A stretch of 64,000 nucleotides of DNA from Aminobacter sp. AP02 (GTDB lineage: Bacteria > Pseudomonadota > Alphaproteobacteria > Rhizobiales > Rhizobiaceae): the NCBI RefSeq assembly GCF_003148805.1, contig NZ_QGGX01000008.1:124001-188000 (forward strand). Direction: 5' to 3'. A model generated the notes under the pieces. It was given only the letters and a program-made list of their open reading frames with translations. It was not told where the DNA came from and did no database searches. Both the position numbers and the translations under genes were made by a program. The stretch's first letter is position 1. Each line of letters starts with the position of its first letter. Below are positions 57,277 to 64,000 of this stretch, one piece after another.

Positions 57277-58959
57277 TTATCCGCGATCCCTGAATCTGTT
57301 TGTAATCGGGTAGCGGCGGTCACGACCAAAGTTCTTCTTGGTGATCTTCACGCCCGGTGCTGCCTGCCGCCGCTTGTATTCGGCGATGTAAAGCAGGTGC
57401 TCGATGCGGTGTACGGTTTCACGGTCATGGCCGCGCGCCACGATCTCGTCGACGCCCATCTCGTTTTCGACCAGGCATTCCAGGATATCGTCGAGCACCG
57501 GATAGGGCGGCAGCGAATCCTGGTCGGTCTGGTTCGGCCTGAGTTCCGCCGACGGTGCCTTGTCGATGATGTTTTGCGGAATCACCTCGCCCGAAGGTCC
57601 GAGCGCGCCCGGCGGCACATGGGTATTGCGCCAGCGCGACAGCGCATAAACCTGCATCTTGTAGAGGTCCTTGATCGGATTGAAGCCGCCATTCATGTCG
57701 CCATAAAGCGTGGCATAACCAACAGACATCTCGCTCTTGTTGCCGGTGGTCACGACCATCGATCCGAACTTGTTGGAAACAGCCATCAGGATCGTGCCAC
57801 GAGCGCGTGACTGCAGATTTTCCTCGGTGATGCCCTCCTTGGTGCCCTCGAAGAGCTGCGTCAGGGCATGCGAGAAGCCGTCGACCGGTTCATGGATCGG
57901 CACGATGTCATAGCGGCAGCCGAGTGCACGGGCGCAATCTTCCGCGTCCTTGAGCGAATCTCCCGAGGTATAGCGATAGGGCATCATGATTGCCCTGAGC
58001 CGCTCTTCGCCGAGCGCGTCGACTGCAAGGGCAGCACAAATCGCCGAATCGATGCCGCCCGACAAGCCGAGCACTACGTTCTTGAAACCATTCTTGTTGA
58101 CGTAATCACGCAGGCCCAGCATGCAGGCGCGGTAGTCGGCTTCTTCCCGATCAGGGATCTTCGACATCGGGCCTTCGGCGCAGGTCCAGCCTTCGCTGGT
58201 ACGCCGCCACATGGTCATGGCCACCGTCTCTTCGAACTGGCTCATCTGGAAAGCCAGCGAATGGTCGGCATTGATCGCAAACGAAGCACCGTCGAAGACC
58301 AGTTCGTCCTGGCCGCCCAACTGGTTGGCATAAAGCAGCGGCAGGCCGCTTTCGATGACCTGGCGGATAGCCACCTGATGGCGGACATCCATCTTGGCCC
58401 GGTAATAAGGCGAGCCGTTGGGCACAAGCAGGATCTCTGCGCCGCTTTCCGCCAGCGTCTCGCACACGCCGAGTTCGCCCCAGATGTCCTCGCAGATCGG
58501 AATGCCGAGGCGCACGCCGCGGAAATTGACCGGTCCGGGCATATCGGGCCCGGCCTGGAAGACGCGCTTTTCATCGAACTCGCCATAGTTGGGCAGGTCG
58601 ACCTTGAAACGCTCTGCAATCACCTTGCCGCCATTGGCAACTATGACCGCGTTGTGCACCCCGCTCTTGCGCTTGAGCGGCACGCCGATGATGACACCGG
58701 GACCATTGTCGGCCGTGTCCTTGGCCAACTCGTCTGCAGCGCGCTCGCATGCGGCAAGGAAGGCCGGCTTGAGCACCAGATCCTCCGGCGGATATCCGGC
58801 CAGGAAGAGTTCGGTGAACAGTACCAGATCGGCACCTTGTCGCGCAGCATCCGCCCGCGCCTCGCGCGCCTTGGCGAGATTGCCCGGGATATCGCCGACA
58901 GTCGGGTTGAGCTGGGCGACTGCGATGCGGAGGACGTCGGGAGTGGATTTTTTCGTCAT
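57277..58959 (-). CDS. nadE: Glutamine-dependent NAD(+) synthase
   Basis: 560 residues, two domains. The N-terminal nitrilase-type glutaminase has Glu in VLFTELFLAGYPPED, Lys in the FDEKRVFQ region and Cys in IPICEDIWGE. The C-terminal synthetase has the ATP-PP motif LGLSGGIDSAICAALAV, and TTGNKSEMSVGYATLYGD binds NAD intermediates. It makes NAD from NaAD with glutamine as nitrogen source. Complete length. It is followed by a GNAT gene 54 bp downstream on the same strand. Confidence 0.97.
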   Translation of the reverse strand: MTKKSTPDVLRIAVAQLNPTVGDIPGNLAKAREARADAARQGADLVLFTELFLAGYPPEDLVLKPAFLAACERAADELAKDTADNGPGVIIGVPLKRKSGVHNAVIVANGGKVIAERFKVDLPNYGEFDEKRVFQAGPDMPGPVNFRGVRLGIPICEDIWGELGVCETLAESGAEILLVPNGSPYYRAKMDVRHQVAIRQVIESGLPLLYANQLGGQDELVFDGASFAINADHSLAFQMSQFEETVAMTMWRRTSEGWTCAEGPMSKIPDREEADYRACMLGLRDYVNKNGFKNVVLGLSGGIDSAICAALAVDALGEERLRAIMMPYRYTSGDSLKDAEDCARALGCRYDIVPIHEPVDGFSHALTQLFEGTKEGITEENLQSRARGTILMAVSNKFGSMVVTTGNKSEMSVGYATLYGDMNGGFNPIKDLYKMQVYALSRWRNTHVPPGALGPSGEVIPQNIIDKAPSAELRPNQTDQDSLPPYPVLDDILECLVENEMGVDEIVARGHDRETVHRIEHLLYIAEYKRRQAAPGVKITKKNFGRDRRYPITNRFRDRG

Positions 58960-59012
58960 GTCAGCGATTTAGCCTGCGTGTTTGCGTCGGGCAATGCCGT
59001 TCGATTGGACCA

Positions 59013-59723
59013 TCATTCGCCCATGTAGGAGCGCAGTTCGTCGGCCGGGTGATTAACGCCGATCGACATCGACAGGATGCGCGAGATATGCGCGCGCGGC
59101 AGCTTGGTCGCCGTCGCCCACTCATTGATCTGGGCCTGCACCTTGGCGAGATCCCTTTTGGAAGTGGCAGCTTCGCCGATATCGAGTCCGGCATCGCGCA
59201 ACGCGAGGATCATGTCCTGCGACATGATGAAGGTATCCCAGCCGAGCCAACGCAGCAGATACTGGCCGGTATTGCCGCCAAGCCGGCTTCCGTGCTTGCC
59301 AAGATAGGCCGTGAGTCCGACCTGATCGTCGGCAGGCCAGGCAGCGAGGAATTTTCCGAAGCTGCCATGCTCCTTCGACACTTGGTCGACAAAGGCAGCA
59401 TTGTCACGCACCGACCTGATCTTTTGCGGATTGCGAACGATGCGTTTGTCCGAGGCGAGGTCGTGCCAGAAGTCGTCAGGCTGGAACAAAAGCCGCTTCG
59501 GCTCGAAACTGAGAAACGCTTCCTCAAAGCCCGGCCATTTCTGCTCGATGACGCGCCAGACGAAGCCTGCAGCAAAAACGCGCTCAGCCATGGTGGAAAG
59601 GATTCGGTCGTCCGAAACCTTTGATAGCGCAGCGTTGTCGGGCGCAGGCCCTAGCAGAGACTTGAGTACCGCCTCGCCGCCTTTGCGTCCGGCGGCTCGA
59701 GTCCAGATCTTGGCGAAGTCCAT
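59013..59723 (-). CDS. DNA-3-methyladenine glycosylase I-like protein
   Basis: 236 residues. The first half resembles Tag (COG2818): ILSTMAERVFAAGFVWRVIE, FEEAFLSFEPKRL and RNPQKIRSVRDNAAF match the helices around the base-binding site and the region after the first HhH-like helix. The Tag zinc-binding Cys/His residues are not present, so catalytic action is doubtful. Downstream of it on the same strand lies nadE (53 bp). Role: probably base-excision repair or a related glycosidase activity. Confidence 0.7.
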   Translation of the reverse strand: MDFAKIWTRAAGRKGGEAVLKSLLGPAPDNAALSKVSDDRILSTMAERVFAAGFVWRVIEQKWPGFEEAFLSFEPKRLLFQPDDFWHDLASDKRIVRNPQKIRSVRDNAAFVDQVSKEHGSFGKFLAAWPADDQVGLTAYLGKHGSRLGGNTGQYLLRWLGWDTFIMSQDMILALRDAGLDIGEAATSKRDLAKVQAQINEWATATKLPRAHISRILSMSIGVNHPADELRSYMGE

Positions 59724-59822
59724 CTATCCATTCCCTCGCAGGCGCATTTTGGCGACATCGGCCATTATCTTCATATAAGGATTCGTGGCTGCCAAGCAGC
59801 CGATTGCGACGGGAGGTTTGCA

Positions 59823-60386
59823 ATGAACAAGAGCGTGGCGGAACTGGCGGGGCGATGGCTGAAGCGCGCACCGGAACATCTGAGCGAGCTCGAACACAAG
59901 GTCCTTCAGAGCGCGATCGACCGCAAGCCGGTTTCCCGCAACGTCAACGACAGCATTGCCCATTGCGAGAGCCGCGGCGACCGGCTCGCCGATGGCCTGG
60001 CGCGCGTTGGCGGCTCGTGGAGTTTCATCCTTTCTTTCCTCGGCTTCCTGGTGGCGTGGGCGCTGCTCAACGCTTGGCTATTGGGGCAAGAGTCCTTCGA
60101 CCCCTACCCCTTCATCTTCCTCAATTTGGTGCTGTCTATGCTGGCGGCCATTCAAGCGCCCATCATCATGATGTCGCAGAACCGCCAGGCCGAACGCGAC
60201 CGCCTCGATGCCGCGCATGACTACGCCGTCAACCTCAAGGCCGAGATCGAGATCATGGCGCTGCATGAGAAGCTTGACGAAATCCGGTTCCAGGAAATCA
60301 TCTTGCTGCGCGAGCAGGTGCAGGAGCTGACTGCCCAGGTCCAGCGCATCGCCGACGCCTCCGCGGCCCAGTCGCCTTCTCGATGA
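59823..60386 (+). CDS. DUF1003 membrane protein
   Basis: 187 residues. Two membrane helices (about 66-84 and 98-118) within the DUF1003 pattern GGSWSFILSFLGFLVAWALLN ... PYPFIFLNLVLSMLAAIQAPIIMMSQNRQAERDR, followed by a C-terminal coiled coil (LREQVQELTAQVQRI). The function is not known; relatives look like small channels or scaffold proteins. It overlaps the next gene by 4 bp (ATGA at 60383). Confidence 0.9.
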   Translation: MNKSVAELAGRWLKRAPEHLSELEHKVLQSAIDRKPVSRNVNDSIAHCESRGDRLADGLARVGGSWSFILSFLGFLVAWALLNAWLLGQESFDPYPFIFLNLVLSMLAAIQAPIIMMSQNRQAERDRLDAAHDYAVNLKAEIEIMALHEKLDEIRFQEIILLREQVQELTAQVQRIADASAAQSPSR

Positions 60387-60964
60387 TCGAAACCCTTCAC
60401 CAATTCGTCGAACGCTTCGGGCTGCTCGCAGTCTTTATCGGCTGCATGGCCGAGGGCGAAAGCGTGGCGATCCTCGGCGGTTTTTTCGCCCACCAGCAGC
60501 TGTTTGCGCCATGGCAGGCTTTTGCCGCCGCATGCGCCGGCGCCTTTTTGGGAGACACGCTCTTCTTTGTTCTTGGCCGCAACTTTTCGGGTCACAAATG
60601 GGTGCGCCTGCTCAGGCGACGGCCTGGTTTCAGCCACGCCTACAGAATGGTTCAGGCCCACCCCAATCTGTTCGTGCTGGCAAACCGCTACATCTACGGT
60701 ATGCGGATGGCCGGAGGTATCGCCGCCGGGCTGTCGCGAATCCCGATCTTGCTGTTCCTTGTACTGAACGCGCTGTCAGCCCTGATCTGGGCCGCTCTGT
60801 TCGTCAGCCTTGGGTATGTTTTCGGCCTCGGTGCCGAGCATATCATCGGCGACACGCTGAAGGGACATCATCGCTTGCTGATCGGGCTGGGCATTGGCGT
60901 GGCAGTTGCCATCGCCGGATGGCTTCTCGCCCACCATGTCGCCAAGAAGGAGCCTCGCGAATAG
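60383..60964 (+). CDS. DedA-family membrane protein
   Basis: 193 residues of the SNARE-associated/DedA fold: GCMAEGESVAILGGFFA with the acidic residue typical of the re-entrant loop, FLGDTLFFVLGRNFS, ANRYIYGMRMAGGIAAGLSRIP with the essential Arg/Gly, and four to five membrane helices. DedA proteins are linked to lipid-carrier or phospholipid flipping in the inner membrane. Translationally coupled to DUF1003. Confidence 0.9.
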   Translation: MIETLHQFVERFGLLAVFIGCMAEGESVAILGGFFAHQQLFAPWQAFAAACAGAFLGDTLFFVLGRNFSGHKWVRLLRRRPGFSHAYRMVQAHPNLFVLANRYIYGMRMAGGIAAGLSRIPILLFLVLNALSALIWAALFVSLGYVFGLGAEHIIGDTLKGHHRLLIGLGIGVAVAIAGWLLAHHVAKKEPRE

Positions 60965-60967
60965 CAG

Positions 60968-61558
60968 TCACCCGACCCCGAGCGCACGGTCTCCCCGGTC
61001 CAGAATGAGCGGAATGATAAGGTCTTCCTCATCATCGAGATGCCTGGTCAGCATCGCGACCAGCCGCGCATTCTCATCGGCATAGGCATCGGCAGCAAAG
61101 CGCTGCTTGTCTTCATTTTCCTGCAGTGCGCGGAGAAACGCATTGGCCGTTTCCGCATTGCGCTCCAGCGCCTCGTGGATGAGATGATGGTCGGCATCGA
61201 GGATGTCGAAGCCGTGCTTCAAGCGTTTCTCGGCGTTGGCGAAGGCCGGGAAATAATGCTGGTCCTCGACATTGTGGTGGCCATCGAGATTGCCAAGGAA
61301 AAAGTTGAGCCGCGGCGCGAACCAGCGGGCGAACTCAACGGCGTCAAGCCGGCCCTCGCGATAGTCCGCGATGCCCCCGGTCAGTGCCCCGCCCAGTTCT
61401 CGGAACATGTCGTGGCGCTGCAGCCACATCGAGGCCATGCCGTGAACGTTGTCATGGGCGCTCCAGTCTTCGCGTGGATACTTTTCGACCAGCCAACGCA
61501 GATCGTCAGGCAGGCCGCTGCGCGCTTCAAGGTGATGATTGTTGGTCAGGTCAGCCAT
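60968..61558 (-). CDS. Hemerythrin-domain protein
   Basis: 196 residues from the ATG at 61558 (AAGGAG 7 nt upstream). Di-iron ligands are spread over four helices: WSAHDNVHGM, LDGHHNVEDQHYFPAF (His, His, Glu, His), ADHHLIHEAL and TRHLDDEEDLIIPL. Such proteins bind oxygen or NO, or help in iron storage; the exact role here is open. An upstream open stretch to 61663 is not coding-like. Confidence 0.85.
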   Translation of the reverse strand: MADLTNNHHLEARSGLPDDLRWLVEKYPREDWSAHDNVHGMASMWLQRHDMFRELGGALTGGIADYREGRLDAVEFARWFAPRLNFFLGNLDGHHNVEDQHYFPAFANAEKRLKHGFDILDADHHLIHEALERNAETANAFLRALQENEDKQRFAADAYADENARLVAMLTRHLDDEEDLIIPLILDRGDRALGVG

Positions 61559-61598
61559 GCCGGTCTCCTTTGGTAACCGACATATGGGGACGCATGCT

Positions 61599-61958
61599 TC
61601 AGATCGGAAGACCGAGGATGCGCTCGGCGATCGCGAAGCCCCAGACGCCGAGAACGATGACAATCGAAATCAACACTGCGAGCGATCCGCAGTCCTTCGC
61701 CAGCTGGATATCGATGTTGAACTCTCGGCTCACCGCGTCGCAGGCCGCTTCGATCCCGGTATTGAGCACTTCCACCGTGATCAGAAACAGGATCGAGCCG
61801 ACCAACAACGCATAGCCGCTCCAGGTCGCTGCAACGAACCAGCCGACGGGCAATGCCGCGATCAGCAGGATGATCTCCTGCTGGAATGCTGCTTCGGTGC
61901 GGATGAGTCGCGAAAACGCGCGCACCGAATTCTGGAAAGCCTTGACCAGCCGCTCCAT
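61599..61958 (-). CDS. dgkA: Diacylglycerol kinase
   Basis: 119 residues, three membrane helices, E. coli DgkA fold. The active-site motif is VEVLNTGIEAACDAVS...AKDCGSLAVLIS, with Glu and Asn in the second helix. Recycles diacylglycerol released from membrane-derived glucan or lipid modification. ATG 61958 (MERLVKAFQNSVRAF) gives the usual DgkA start. It ends 40 bp before the hemerythrin gene on the same strand. Confidence 0.93.
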   Translation of the reverse strand: MERLVKAFQNSVRAFSRLIRTEAAFQQEIILLIAALPVGWFVAATWSGYALLVGSILFLITVEVLNTGIEAACDAVSREFNIDIQLAKDCGSLAVLISIVIVLGVWGFAIAERILGLPI

Positions 61959-62007
61959 GGAATGCCCTTTCAAATGTTCGAAAGGGCATCATGTAGCGGC
62001 TCGGCGG

Positions 62008-62805
62008 TCAGTCGAACAGATAGGAATCGTTGGCGAAGAAGCCGTGATCGACCGAATTGTGGACACGGCGGCCCTTGGCGCCCTCACCGGCAGCCCCATA
62101 GGCGAAGAAGATCGGCATCAGGTGCTCATCGGTCGGGTGATTGTCGGCCGGGAACGGCGCCTTGGCGCGCCAGTCCAGAAGGGCCGCGGTATCGCCTGAC
62201 GCAATCTTGTCGGCGAACCAGTCGGTAAAGGCCTGAACCTTTCCGGCCAACGCGGGATCGGGCTCCGCTCCGTGCCGCAACCTGCTGAAATATGCCCGCA
62301 AATTGTGGGTGATGTGGCCCGAGCCGATCAGCAGAACACCCTCCTCGTGTAGCGGCGCCAACGCCTTGCCGACGGCATAGTGCCAGGCAGCATCGCGATT
62401 GGGGTCGATCGAGACTTGCACGATTGGAATATTGGCGTCCGGAAAAGCCAGCTTCATCGGCGTCCAGGTGCCGTGGTCGTAACCACGCTTTTCGTAGGTA
62501 TGCGGATTGAGCCCGGCGGCCTCCAGCATCCCAAAAACCTTGGCCGCGAGAGCGGGCTCTCCCGCTGCCGGATAAACCATTTTGTACAGTTCCGGAGCAA
62601 AGCCCGCGAAATCATAGATCATACCCGGTTTGGGATCGGTCACCACGGCGACGCCATCGGTTTCGAAATGCGCCGAGACAATGACGATAGCCTTGGGCTT
62701 CGGCACCAGTTGCGAGACAGTTTCGAGATAGTGGCGTGCAGGCGTTTCGGCCAAGACGATATCAGGACCGCCATGCGAAATGAAAAGTGTGGGCAACGAG
62801 CTCAT
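62008..62805 (-). CDS. LigB-type extradiol dioxygenase (4,5-DOPA dioxygenase-like)
   Basis: 265 residues from the ATG at 62805. The class III ring-cleavage fold shows iron-site histidines in FISHGGPD, VSAHFETD and SGHITHN, and a final histidine in NSVDHGFFAN. Related to YgiD and plant DODA, which open catechol rings such as DOPA; the physiological substrate in rhizobia is unknown. The gene is monocistronic. Confidence 0.9.
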   Translation of the reverse strand: MSSLPTLFISHGGPDIVLAETPARHYLETVSQLVPKPKAIVIVSAHFETDGVAVVTDPKPGMIYDFAGFAPELYKMVYPAAGEPALAAKVFGMLEAAGLNPHTYEKRGYDHGTWTPMKLAFPDANIPIVQVSIDPNRDAAWHYAVGKALAPLHEEGVLLIGSGHITHNLRAYFSRLRHGAEPDPALAGKVQAFTDWFADKIASGDTAALLDWRAKAPFPADNHPTDEHLMPIFFAYGAAGEGAKGRRVHNSVDHGFFANDSYLFD

Positions 62806-62909
62806 GTTCTTTCTCCTTGCCTGGAATATATGCCCCATCCGCTGTTTAGAGCAGACCGCCGCCGCAAGACGAAGCGTTCACCATTTGAGAACGGGAGCTG
62901 GGTCTTCGT

Positions 62910-63329
62910 TCAATCCTGCGCCACGGCAATGTCGGGAGACGACCGTTCAAATTGCGGCAGACCGTCGTCGATCTCGTAATAGGCGCCCTTCTGGCCTACG
63001 AAGATGTGGCAGGCTCCGGCAAGATCACTCGGGTCATCGAACAGGCCCGCCATGACCGATATGTCGGGCTGCCCATGTGCTTTCCAGAACAACAACGAGC
63101 CGCACCGGCTGCAAAAGCCACGCCGCGCAAAATCCGATGCCGCATACCAGGTGATGTTCTCGCTGCCGTGAAGCTCAAGCTGGTCGTCGGCGACATTTGT
63201 CGCTGCATAGAAATGGCCGGCTTGTTTTCGGCATTGCCTGCAGTGGCAGTACACCACTCCACGCGGCTGTGCCGTCGTTGTAAAACGCACTCCGCCACAC
63301 AGGCACGATCCTTGATGTAACTTGTCCAC
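62910..63329 (-). CDS. GFA-family (CENP-V/GFA) zinc protein
   Basis: 139 residues. Zinc-binding cysteines are arranged as GSCLCGGVRF, VYCHCRQCRK and FCSRCGSLLFW, the complete GFA set for structural and catalytic zinc. Relatives include glutathione-dependent formaldehyde-activating enzyme, but most GFA proteins have unknown substrates. The gene is alone on its strand. Confidence 0.9.
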   Translation of the reverse strand: MDKLHQGSCLCGGVRFTTTAQPRGVVYCHCRQCRKQAGHFYAATNVADDQLELHGSENITWYAASDFARRGFCSRCGSLLFWKAHGQPDISVMAGLFDDPSDLAGACHIFVGQKGAYYEIDDGLPQFERSSPDIAVAQD

Positions 63330-63654
63330 AGCCCTCTCCTTTACTGGCCGGGCCTAGATTGCCGCTATTCAAGCCGCCAGGCGCGATGATTTGCGACATT
63401 CGCCAGAGGGGCCTATGCCGCCTACGGCCCACGCAGCACCAAATACACCCTGTGGTAGAAAAATAGCCGTCGCGCGGGCCCAAATTAAGGAAAACTTAGC
63501 CAGCCTAAATTAGGTATCAATGCAGATGATGAGTGCAGAGGGGACCTGCGCCATCGCAACTTTCTCTTTCACGCCGCTCGCGCCCCCGACCGGTTGCCCG
63601 CCAGCATCGCGCTGTCGCGCCACCGGCCGTTTGGCCAACTGAAACGGGACATTA
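63330..63654. other. Control region before the last gene
   Basis: 325 bp without a convincing gene, divergent between the GFA gene and the gene at 63655. AT-rich at 63430-63530. It holds an 11-bp palindrome, CCTAA-A-TTAGG (63504-63514), that might be an operator. Confidence 0.45.
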
Positions 63655-64000
63655 ATGCATTCTGCAGCCGCCCCGACAGACCGAGGCAACGATATCGCGA
63701 GCACCGTCGTGGCAACTATGAGCCAGATGGGCGTCATAGGGTTGCCGCGCAACTACGAAATCTTCTACGAGGCGTTGACCGGGACGAACCCCGCGCTCAG
63801 CCTGGAGGTCATCGCCCTCGGCAATCGCCCAACCCAGGAACAGCTCGACCTGATCGGCCGGAAGTTCTTCGCTCAGAATCACGGCCAAGGTATCGTCGAG
63901 CACGCACGCGAAGTGCTTGCCCGCGAGCTCGAAGGGGTCGCAAGCCTGCTGCGTAACGAGCGCACCCATCTGGAACGCTACGGCAAGGTGCTCGACGAGA
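63655..64000 (+). CDS. N-terminal part of a probable rhizobial diguanylate cyclase, cut by the window end
   Basis: 115 residues from ATG 63655 run into the end of the window with no stop. The sequence MSQMGVIGLPRNYEIFYEAL followed by NPALSLEVIALGNRPTQEQL and an NHGQGIVEHAREVL helix resembles the N-terminal helical sensor of rhizobial GGDEF proteins; the catalytic domain would lie outside. Any other output domain is possible. Only an unlinked c-di-GMP partner (pleD) is in this window. Confidence 0.5.
   Translation, partial: MHSAAAPTDRGNDIASTVVATMSQMGVIGLPRNYEIFYEALTGTNPALSLEVIALGNRPTQEQLDLIGRKFFAQNHGQGIVEHAREVLARELEGVASLLRNERTHLERYGKVLDE

Overview
The window is about 64 kb of GC-rich, densely packed chromosome from an alphaproteobacterium of the order Hyphomicrobiales (Rhizobiales), most like Mesorhizobium, Aminobacter or other Phyllobacteriaceae. 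The assignment rests on gene content: a giant growth-pole-ring (GPR/RgsE) type coiled-coil protein, a divK-pleD operon, a pyrB gene overlapping a degenerate pyrC, a malic enzyme fused to a phosphotransacetylase-like domain, a STAS-fused Mla permease and several DUF families typical of rhizobia. I see no phage, transposon, CRISPR array, rRNA or convincing tRNA. This is core chromosome rather than an island.

Layout. 1-9 kb: the 5' part of a serine dehydratase gene, a DUF599 membrane protein, a YdcF-like protein, gatA and gatC (tRNA amidotransferase), a UPF0173 hydrolase, ruvX and an AidB-type flavoprotein. 9-18.5 kb: a forward run pyrB-pyrC'-plsY-dprA, then topA-rnr-DUF983. 18.5-24 kb: Nudix hydrolase, MFS carrier, rpmG with its own promoter and terminator, a small orphan gene and two alpha/beta hydrolases. 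24-29 kb: divK-pleD (cell-cycle and c-di-GMP signalling), a DUF3572/HAD pair and folP-folB-folK. 29-31.7 kb: a DUF922 putative metalloprotease, a [2Fe-2S] ferredoxin with its ferredoxin-NADP reductase, and an HPt protein.

32-38.4 kb is one 2146-residue gene for a membrane-anchored coiled-coil protein homologous to the growth pole ring protein of Agrobacterium. It carries two internal tandem repeat arrays whose periods are exact in the DNA: 282 nt and 87 nt. 38.6-42.7 kb is a four-gene Mla-type lipid transport operon (mlaE-mlaF-mlaD-lipoprotein). 42.7-55.5 kb holds an enolase-superfamily epimerase, an MFS carrier, an LpxH-like phosphoesterase, an atypical SDR, the fused malic enzyme, a DUF2865 protein, gltX, an ABC exporter, an ArsR/SRPBCC pair with a clear operator-like palindrome, and an orphan clpP. 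55.5-64 kb holds MFS, GNAT, nadE, a Tag-like glycosylase, DUF1003, DedA, hemerythrin, dgkA, a LigB-type dioxygenase, a GFA protein and the 5' end of what is probably a diguanylate cyclase gene.

Themes. Envelope and polar-growth functions recur (GPR, Mla, PlsY, DgkA, LpxH-like, DedA), as do cell-cycle/c-di-GMP signalling (DivK, PleD, HPt, probable GGDEF protein) and housekeeping nucleotide, folate, tRNA and RNA metabolism. Genes are tightly packed: several pairs overlap by ATGA, and six convergent pairs overlap at their 3' ends, the longest by 83 bp (DUF2865/gltX). Start codons were chosen by Shine-Dalgarno spacing and family length where possible; several are TTG or GTG. All family assignments come from recognising the sequence by eye; no database search was run.
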